Positions 7,837 through 13,326 of a stretch of DNA of 17,081 bases are shown piece after piece. The notes below the pieces were generated by a model, which searched no databases, had not been told where the DNA came from, and saw only the letters and a program-made list of their open reading frames with translations. A program made the position numbers and the translations under genes. Origin of the DNA: JAVBSC01 sp031547305 (lineage in GTDB: Bacteria > Desulfobacterota > Desulfovibrionia > Desulfovibrionales > Desulfovibrionaceae). Numbering within the stretch: the stretch's first letter is position 1; every line of letters starts with the position of its first letter. Location of the stretch: NCBI GenBank assembly GCA_031547305.1, contig JAVBSC010000091.1:1-17081 (forward strand), in the 5' to 3' direction.

Positions 7837-9633
7837 TTACATTACGCTGAGCGTATTCTGTATCAGCAGGTGAATTGTTTCGCCGCTGCCGGTGGCTTCA
7901 TACACGCTGTAATCGTGGCCGCCCACGTTCGTGGTGCCGGCGGCCGTCCATCCGTCCAGGTCCACGGTGTTGACTCCTCCAGCATTGTCGCCGTCAATCA
8001 TAATGTACTTGCCGGTGGTGCCCTGTATCAACTCCTGGTCATCCGCCAGATCCCAGCCGCCCAGCACGTCGCTGGCCTTCAGGGTCAACGTGTTGCCGGT
8101 GCCGGTGATGCTGATCTTTTCAAACCCGTTCAGGACGCTTCCATTCAGAGTATCGTTATTGTTGTGCCAGCTAAAGGTGTCCAGGCCATCGCCGGACATA
8201 ATCTTACTGCCGGCGCCGAGGATGCCGCCGTTCAGGGTAAAGGTGTCATTGCCGGCGCCAAGGTTAAAGATGTTGCTGCCGCTGCCGGAGGTTGAAATGT
8301 TGCCGTGTATGGTCACTTCATCCGCGCCGGCGCCAAGATCAAAGACGTTGCTGCCGTGGCCGGAAGCCGTGATGCTGCTATGCGATCCGCTGCTGCCGAT
8401 TGACACGCGATCCGCGCCATCGCCGAGATTTATGATGTTCTCGCCGTAGCCGGCAGCCTGGATGTCCCCGATAATCTCAACCTTGTCGTCAGCGGTGCCG
8501 ATGAGCTTGTTGGTTCCGTGGTGATCAACATCCCCGGAGGCCCGCATGGCTATGTTAATATTCCCGCCGCTGGCGTCAATGTGGATGTTCGGAGCCTCTA
8601 TCGTGGTAGTGTAGCCGCGCGTGGAATCGCCGGTGTCATCGTCAAGCTCCGCTCCGGTATAAAGCCCGTAAACAGTTCCGCCCTGCCCAATAACATCCAG
8701 AGAAACCCCGGCGTCGCTGCGCACCGTAATATCGCCTGTATACAACGGATTCAGCGACGCGTCCACCTGGTCCACAGCCGCGATGCCGCCAACGTACCCC
8801 GTATCGTCCTGGCCGTGCACAGTTATGTGCAGCGCGTCATTGGTCTTGATAGTCAGATTGCCGCCGGTATAGCCGGGAGATGATGCTATGGACTGAGCCA
8901 GGGCATCATCCCTGTAGTCCACAAGCTTGTCACCGCCATGCTCAAGATCCTGGCCGAACGGGCTGCCCGACGATATGCCGTAGTTGCCGTTATGCGCATC
9001 TATTTCCAGATCGATGTCCGTATCCGTATCAGTATCGGTATCAGTATCCGTGTCCGTGTCGGTGTCAGTGTCCGTATCGGTATCAGTATCCGTGTCGGTG
9101 TCAGTGTCCGTATCGGTATCAGTGTCCGTATCGGTATCAGTGTCGGTGTCGGTCCCCTCGGGGCCGCCTTCAGTGCCGATTACCGGACGAATCTCTTCCT
9201 CGGTGCCGCGGCCCCAGAAGATGCGGCCCTGGTCGCCAAGGCGGTCATAACCGTCAATAAGATCGCCGGGCAGATACTCGGAGGTGCCGCCGCTGCCGCC
9301 GGGGGAACCGGCGGCCGGGCCGGCCGCCGGGCTGAGGTCAAGGTTGAAGCCGGCCAGAATGTCCGCTCCGGCGACCTGGGTGTTGTCCGGCAGAATAAAG
9401 TCCGGCAGGGACGCGCCGGCGTCACGCACAAAAAAGTTGGTGACGGTGATGGAGCCGCCGTCCGCGGAGCTGATGACCAGATCAGCGCCCACGCGGTCAA
9501 AGGTGGCGCTTTGCGGATCAAAGTCGAATACGATATCGGAGCCGGCGGCAAACTCTACGGTTTCCCGCGCGCCGGCGGCGGGCGCCTTCAATTCTATGCG
9601 CTGCCTGGCCGCTGAAGTGGTTGTTTGTGACAT
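7837..9633 (-). CDS. RTX-like surface/secreted protein with Thr-Asp stalk, probable type I secretion substrate
   Basis: A 598-residue protein with no Sec signal. Residues about 10-110 resemble the BapA-type N-terminal prefix of large adhesins (ATFDRVGADLVI, SADGGSITVTNFF, then LPDFILPDNTQV). Residues 161-206 are 23 uninterrupted Thr-Asp dipeptides, probably an acidic extended stalk. Residues 207-375 are beta-rich. Residues about 375-490 carry degenerate RTX-like repeats with LGxGxD cores (NLGDGAD 402-408, DLGAGAD 432-438, NLGAGND 457-463, SGDGLD about 480-485), expected to bind calcium. The C-terminus (YSVYEATGSGE then LLIQNTLSVM) is like type I secretion signals. The start is ATG 9631-9633, preceded by AGGGGGC (9637-9643); the open frame extends further upstream but that part lacks support. 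No transporter genes are in the window. An adhesive or biofilm role is inferred. Confidence 0.82.
   Translation of the reverse strand: MSQTTTSAARQRIELKAPAAGARETVEFAAGSDIVFDFDPQSATFDRVGADLVISSADGGSITVTNFFVRDAGASLPDFILPDNTQVAGADILAGFNLDLSPAAGPAAGSPGGSGGTSEYLPGDLIDGYDRLGDQGRIFWGRGTEEEIRPVIGTEGGPEGTDTDTDTDTDTDTDTDTDTDTDTDTDTDTDTDTDTDTDTDTDTDTDIDLEIDAHNGNYGISSGSPFGQDLEHGGDKLVDYRDDALAQSIASSPGYTGGNLTIKTNDALHITVHGQDDTGYVGGIAAVDQVDASLNPLYTGDITVRSDAGVSLDVIGQGGTVYGLYTGAELDDDTGDSTRGYTTTIEAPNIHIDASGGNINIAMRASGDVDHHGTNKLIGTADDKVEIIGDIQAAGYGENIINLGDGADRVSIGSSGSHSSITASGHGSNVFDLGAGADEVTIHGNISTSGSGSNIFNLGAGNDTFTLNGGILGAGSKIMSGDGLDTFSWHNNNDTLNGSVLNGFEKISITGTGNTLTLKASDVLGGWDLADDQELIQGTTGKYIMIDGDNAGGVNTVDLDGWTAAGTTNVGGHDYSVYEATGSGETIHLLIQNTLSVM
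9016..9153 (-). repeat. Hexanucleotide tandem repeat (23 units) encoding (Thr-Asp)23
   Basis: 138 bp made of 23 six-base units, each encoding Thr-Asp on the minus strand. Unit variants differ only at third codon positions (GAC/GAT and ACC/ACT/ACG). Units 8-12 (9058-9087) and 14-18 (9094-9123) are identical 30-bp blocks with a period of 36 bp, so the tract carries a higher-order repeat. Length changes by whole units keep the reading frame. Confidence 0.95.
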
Positions 9634-9636
9634 AAA

Positions 9637-9643
9637 GCCCCCT
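9637..9643 (-). promoter_or_regulatory. Ribosome binding site fixing the start of the TD-repeat protein
   Basis: On the minus strand AGGGGGC lies just upstream of ATG 9631-9633, at good spacing. It is the reason for choosing this ATG over the in-frame ATG at 9780, whose extra 49 residues do not resemble the family N-terminus. Confidence 0.7.
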
Positions 9644-9660
9644 ATGTGGTTGGTTGACTC

Positions 9661-9678
9661 GGCTCCCCCTAAGGAGCC
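9661..9678. other. Leader hairpin upstream of the TD-repeat protein gene
   Basis: GGCTCC (9661-9666) and GGAGCC (9673-9678) form a 6-bp stem with a 6-nt loop. In the minus-strand transcript it lies about 28 nt upstream of the start codon and repeats the AGGGGG string found in the ribosome site. On the plus strand it is followed by a T run, so a terminator for plus-strand transcripts is an alternative reading. Function unknown. Confidence 0.35.
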
Positions 9679-9801
9679 ATTTTTAAAACCGCCGCAATAT
9701 CCGGCGCTGTTGTTAAAAAATGCTTCTGTCGCCCGCAAAGCCGGTGGTTGCAGTCCGTATTCTCCGGACAACGGCTCCACGAACTAGACACAAGTTTCTA
9801 A

Positions 9802-9819
9802 TTGCAAAAAATATTCCAG
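9802..9819 (-). promoter_or_regulatory. Candidate sigma-54 (-24/-12) promoter for the TD-repeat protein
   Basis: The minus strand reads CTGGAATATTTTTTGCAA. This gives the invariant GG (9816-9817), a 10-bp gap and GC (9804-9805), with a perfect TTGCA -12 element and CTGG at -24. The central CAC of the consensus is not kept. Transcription would begin near 9792, giving a leader of about 160 nt. The flanking dyad AGTCT (9818-9822)/AGACT (9832-9836) abuts the -24 side. No activator site was identified. Confidence 0.5.
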
Positions 9820-9979
9820 TCTGACAAATGTAGACTAATCCATATATCCCAGCGCTATTCTTTCTTCTATAATACTTGCGACTGTTTTGAAAAGTCTTTT
9901 TTTAAGCCCTCTTCGCGCCGTATCCCGGAAAAATCCCAAGTAAGCCCGAGTCGTCGGCAAGGCGGTCGCAATATCCCGC

Positions 9980-10014
9980 CGGGAGCGCCCGAAGCGCTTA
10001 TCAGCGCTCTCCCG
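9980..10014. repeat. Nested inverted repeat downstream of the AsmA gene
   Basis: Outer arms CGGGAG (9980-9985) and CTCCCG (10009-10014) enclose an inner hairpin AGCGCT (9993-9998)/AGCGCT (10003-10008) with loop TATC. A third small stem of similar sequence lies beside it near 10020-10028. No T run follows on the minus strand, so it is not a standard intrinsic terminator for the AsmA operon; it could be an RNA 3'-end structure or protein site. Confidence 0.4.
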
Positions 10015-10074
10015 CTTTATAGCGCGGTTCAAAGGAAGTCCTATTTTACCAGACAAAAGGCCGCCGCCAGACAC

Positions 10075-13000
10075 TTACCTGGTGACCGCGTCAACAGCCT
10101 TCATGGGCAGGCTGAGCACCCCGCCCAGCAAGTCGAATATGCCGCCGCCTATGTTGGTTATGGTGTTGGTAAGGATGCGCGAATGGCGCACCGTCACTTC
10201 CGGCTTATAAAGATTGCCGGTCAGCTCCACGGGAAAAGACGGCACTTTGGCCATGACCACGTCGCAACGGAGGCTGATCAGGTCTTTCACAAAGTCCACC
10301 CAGCCCCGGCCCTTCACATCCATAAGCGCCCCGGCCATATGAAAATTGTCCGTTTTGGCCAGCCCCAGATCCAGTGAGCCGGACGCTCCGGCGCTGGAAA
10401 AAGTGCTGGCCGAGTTTCCTACCAGGCCATGGTGCCGCCCTTCTGTAACGCCAAAACCCCAGGTGCCGGAAAAGGCGCGGGGGAAGTCCGCATTGCGGCT
10501 CATTATTCCGCTTATGTCGCTATCCAGGTTTAAAACGCCCTCCAGGGTATCCTGGCCGGTTATGTCACGGGTGGCCGGCCCCAGTTTGACGCCCCGCAGG
10601 CGCCCGGTCAATTGCAGGGCCAGGCCATTGGGCGGTTGCGAAAGGCCGCCGGCGGCCGTGAGCGCCAGGCTGCCGTCATAGCTTTGCGCCGTCAGCCCGG
10701 CTCCGGAGAGCCTGCCGTTTTTCAGGCCCATTACCGCGAGCACGTTGGTAAAACGCAGTTTTTTATAAACAAGCCGGGCAATGCCCAGACGCAGTTCAAA
10801 ATCCCGCTTGTCCAGCGGGGATAAGTCCCAGGGGTTTTCAGAAGCCTTGGCTGGCGGCTCCTGTGGGGGAAACAGGGCATCCAGATCCAGAACGGCGCTC
10901 TTGAAATCGACTTTTACAAGACTGTCGGCGCCGCCCGGCGCGGCCAGACTTTCAATACGGCCCGCAAAATCGCCAAAGCCGCCGGTACCCCGGTCCACAT
11001 CCACGCTCCAGTCCCCCCTTCCTCCCTTTAAGGCCAGGTTGGCGCTCAAAGGACCCGGATCCTCAACGCCCGACGCGGCGTTCAATCCCCAGGCGGAAAA
11101 AAACTCCCGTCCCGAGGCGCTGGCCGCCTTGACGGACGCCTGCCAGGACGGCGCGTCGCCAAAGAAAAACCCGGCCTGGCCGTCCAGCCTTATGCCATGG
11201 CCTTCAAAGGCGGCGGCCTCCAGGGAAAGGGTCTTTTTCTCAAAATCAGCGGCCAGGTTCGCATTCAGGGCGGCTTCCAGCAACAGGCCTGAATCAGAGC
11301 GCCAGGGCAGTTCCGGCCGGCCGGAAGCCTTGGCCAGGACTTTGCCGGCCAGCTTCACTGAGCGCGCGTCTTTGGAGCTGAAATCCAGGCTGCCTTCGTA
11401 GGTCAGGCTCGCTGTGTCGCCACCGGTCTTGTTCCAGGGGCCGGAGACCCCCTGACCGGCAAGATCCAGCGTGCCGGAAAAATACTGGCGCGATCCGCTC
11501 TTTAAAAACTCCACGCGCAGGGTCTGCCTCCCCTTGGCGCGCAGGCTTTTCGCGCCGGCTTCCCAAAGCGCCGCCGGCTTTTTCGCGCCGGGCTGGCCGG
11601 CCGGCTCCTCCGCGGCACGCCAGGCCAGAGCGGCGTTTTCCAGCGCAAAATCAAGATCGCAGTTCCACAGACGCGGCACGCCGAAATCCGGGCCTTCCCA
11701 CTTGCCGCGCATCCGCCACGTGCCGCCGGCCAGGCCGGCCCAGCCGTCCCGGCTGCCCAAATCCTTCGCGAACAAGCTTACATCAAGGCTCTTGGCGTTA
11801 AAAATCATGCGCATGTCCGCCCCCATGACTATGGAGCCGGCAAGCCGCCCCATGTGGCCGTGGGCCGCGCTTATATCAACCGTGTCGTCGCCGCTTTTGT
11901 CGGCAAAACAGCGCACCTGCACGTCGTCCAGCCAGGAATGCCAGGCTTTGGCGCTTCGCGCCCGGATGATCACCTCATAGCCAGAGCTTTTCGAGCCCGG
12001 CTCCGCCCGCACCAGAGGCGGATTATCGTAATGCCGGGGCGCGGGCGGCGGGTAATCAGCCGGGGCCAGCACGCCGACAATTTTGTTGGCGTCCACTTTT
12101 TGGGCGTTCAAGTCCAGAAACAAGGAATAGGCGGGCAGGAGGCTCACGCGGCCGGAACCTTCCACCGCAGCCTCACCAGCCCGCCCGCGCAAATCCGAGA
12201 GTTCCAGCGCACCGTCCCTGAAGCTGAACGCGCAGGTGGCGCTGACTTCGGCCAGGGCGGCCTGGAGGGAGCCGTCAAAGCGCCGCATCGGCCCGAGAAG
12301 GCGCGGCAAATCCAAGGCGGCCACGTTAAGCCGCCCGGAAACCCCCAAAGGCGCGCCGGATGGCGGAAACACCCCGGCGAATTTAAGCTCGGCGCCGATA
12401 TCCGCTCCTTCTCCAGCCAGGCGCAGTTCCGGCAGAAGCAAATCCCCGCCCGGCGTCAGGCGCCAGAGGCCGCGCAAATCAAAATCGGCCCGGCCGCCGG
12501 ACGGCGGAGCCAGGGAAAATTTGGCCGCCAGATGGCCGGAGGCATCTTCGGGCCTCGGGCCGGAGGGGGGCGGCAGGGGCACAGCCCCGGCAAGGCTGAG
12601 GGCGGTTTCAAAAATCACGGAATCCCGCTGCGCAATGGCCGCGCCGGCCGCCAGGGTCCAGTTCAGGCTGCCGGATTCGGCCAGGCAGTCCAGAGCCAGA
12701 TCCGTTACGGAAAAACGCCGCTCCAGAACCGCGTCGCGCCAGGAGCCGCCGGCCTTCACCAGGCGCAGCGCGTTCGGATAAAAGGAAACTTTCAGGGACA
12801 GACCGGGCAAAACCGGCAGAAGCGGCGCTTCCGTCCGAACCGCCGCTTCTTCTCCGCCCAGGGGAAAATGCCGGAGTATGTCGCTCCAGTTGTCCCGCCC
12901 GTCGGCCTCGCGCCGCAGATCGAGCCTGAGGCCGCGTATTTCCACTTCTTCAAACCGCAGCTCGCGTCCCGGCAAACCCTGGAGGGCAAGAGACAAAAAG

Positions 13001-13326
13001 ACGCTGTCCGCCGCCAGCAGCGGGCCTTGCGGGCCGGCCCGCTCCGTATCGTCAGGGGAAGAAGCCCCGGCCAGGCTCAGGCGTTCCAGCTTAAGGCCGG
13101 GCGCTGGCAGCAGGGTCAGCCGGCCCGCGCCTTCCAGCCGGAAGTCCAGGCCGGTCCGGGCGCGCAGATCGAAAAGCAGGGGGCGGATAAGCGGGGAGAC
13201 ATCCATATAGGGCAGCAAAACCACGCTCGCAATCACCAAAAGAGACAGCAGGCCCAAAAGAACCGCCAGAAAGCGCCCGAGCAGCCCGAGAGCTTTAATG
13301 GATTTGCTTTGCCCCGCCCCTCTCAT
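10075..13326 (-). CDS. AsmA family envelope protein
   Basis: A 1083-residue protein with a basic N-terminus and one membrane segment at residues about 19-38, followed by VLLPYMDVSPLIRPLL and the FRLEGAGRLTLLPAPGLKLE stretch read as an AsmA N-terminal module (anchor, then beta strands on the periplasmic side). The body is alternating beta strands typical of the AsmA/TamB-like bridge fold. The last 165 residues carry the AsmA C-terminal pattern (LEGVLNLDSDISG, MDVKGRGWVDFVKD, VELTGNLYKPEV). Such proteins span the periplasm and are linked to phospholipid transport or outer-membrane assembly; which one applies here cannot be told. It is longer than E. coli AsmA (about 617). The ATG overlaps the stop of the upstream GGDEF-EAL gene as ATGA, so translation is probably coupled. 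No clear terminator follows. Confidence 0.88.
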   Translation of the reverse strand: MRGAGQSKSIKALGLLGRFLAVLLGLLSLLVIASVVLLPYMDVSPLIRPLLFDLRARTGLDFRLEGAGRLTLLPAPGLKLERLSLAGASSPDDTERAGPQGPLLAADSVFLSLALQGLPGRELRFEEVEIRGLRLDLRREADGRDNWSDILRHFPLGGEEAAVRTEAPLLPVLPGLSLKVSFYPNALRLVKAGGSWRDAVLERRFSVTDLALDCLAESGSLNWTLAAGAAIAQRDSVIFETALSLAGAVPLPPPSGPRPEDASGHLAAKFSLAPPSGGRADFDLRGLWRLTPGGDLLLPELRLAGEGADIGAELKFAGVFPPSGAPLGVSGRLNVAALDLPRLLGPMRRFDGSLQAALAEVSATCAFSFRDGALELSDLRGRAGEAAVEGSGRVSLLPAYSLFLDLNAQKVDANKIVGVLAPADYPPPAPRHYDNPPLVRAEPGSKSSGYEVIIRARSAKAWHSWLDDVQVRCFADKSGDDTVDISAAHGHMGRLAGSIVMGADMRMIFNAKSLDVSLFAKDLGSRDGWAGLAGGTWRMRGKWEGPDFGVPRLWNCDLDFALENAALAWRAAEEPAGQPGAKKPAALWEAGAKSLRAKGRQTLRVEFLKSGSRQYFSGTLDLAGQGVSGPWNKTGGDTASLTYEGSLDFSSKDARSVKLAGKVLAKASGRPELPWRSDSGLLLEAALNANLAADFEKKTLSLEAAAFEGHGIRLDGQAGFFFGDAPSWQASVKAASASGREFFSAWGLNAASGVEDPGPLSANLALKGGRGDWSVDVDRGTGGFGDFAGRIESLAAPGGADSLVKVDFKSAVLDLDALFPPQEPPAKASENPWDLSPLDKRDFELRLGIARLVYKKLRFTNVLAVMGLKNGRLSGAGLTAQSYDGSLALTAAGGLSQPPNGLALQLTGRLRGVKLGPATRDITGQDTLEGVLNLDSDISGIMSRNADFPRAFSGTWGFGVTEGRHHGLVGNSASTFSSAGASGSLDLGLAKTDNFHMAGALMDVKGRGWVDFVKDLISLRCDVVMAKVPSFPVELTGNLYKPEVTVRHSRILTNTITNIGGGIFDLLGGVLSLPMKAVDAVTR

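Larger units (their letters stand above)
9634..10074. other. Intergenic region without a supported gene
   Basis: These 441 bp separate the start of the TD-repeat gene from the end of the AsmA gene, both on the minus strand. The part nearest the TD-repeat gene holds the candidate sigma-54 promoter and leader hairpin. The segment 9830-9920 is relatively AT-rich. The segment 9970-10035 has several GCGC-rich inverted repeats. Open frames crossing it (for example minus 9835-10074, which begins at a GTG directly behind the AsmA stop) have no ribosome site or recognisable protein and were not called. Confidence 0.6.

Noticed and set aside
9016..9153. CRISPR-like array
   Set aside because: Units are six bases and contiguous, with no spacers; it is an in-frame coding repeat.
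8938..9615. Plus-strand frames reading Val-Ser, Arg-Ile or Tyr-Arg repeats across the hexamer tract
   Set aside because: They are other-frame readings of the TD tract. Third-position-only variation on the minus strand shows Thr-Asp is the coded product.
9661..9690. Plus-strand intrinsic terminator (hairpin followed by a T run)
   Set aside because: No plus-strand gene ends upstream of it; it lies within the probable leader of the minus-strand gene, so a leader structure is more sensible, though not proven.
9634..9780. N-terminal extension of the TD-repeat protein to an in-frame ATG at 9780
   Set aside because: The added 49 residues do not resemble a prefix or signal, the region carries a leader hairpin, and the ATG at 9633 has a strong ribosome site.
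9835..10074. Minus-strand open frame of 79 codons directly after the AsmA stop
   Set aside because: It is the same frame continuing past the stop, starts at GTG without a ribosome site, and shows no recognisable protein.
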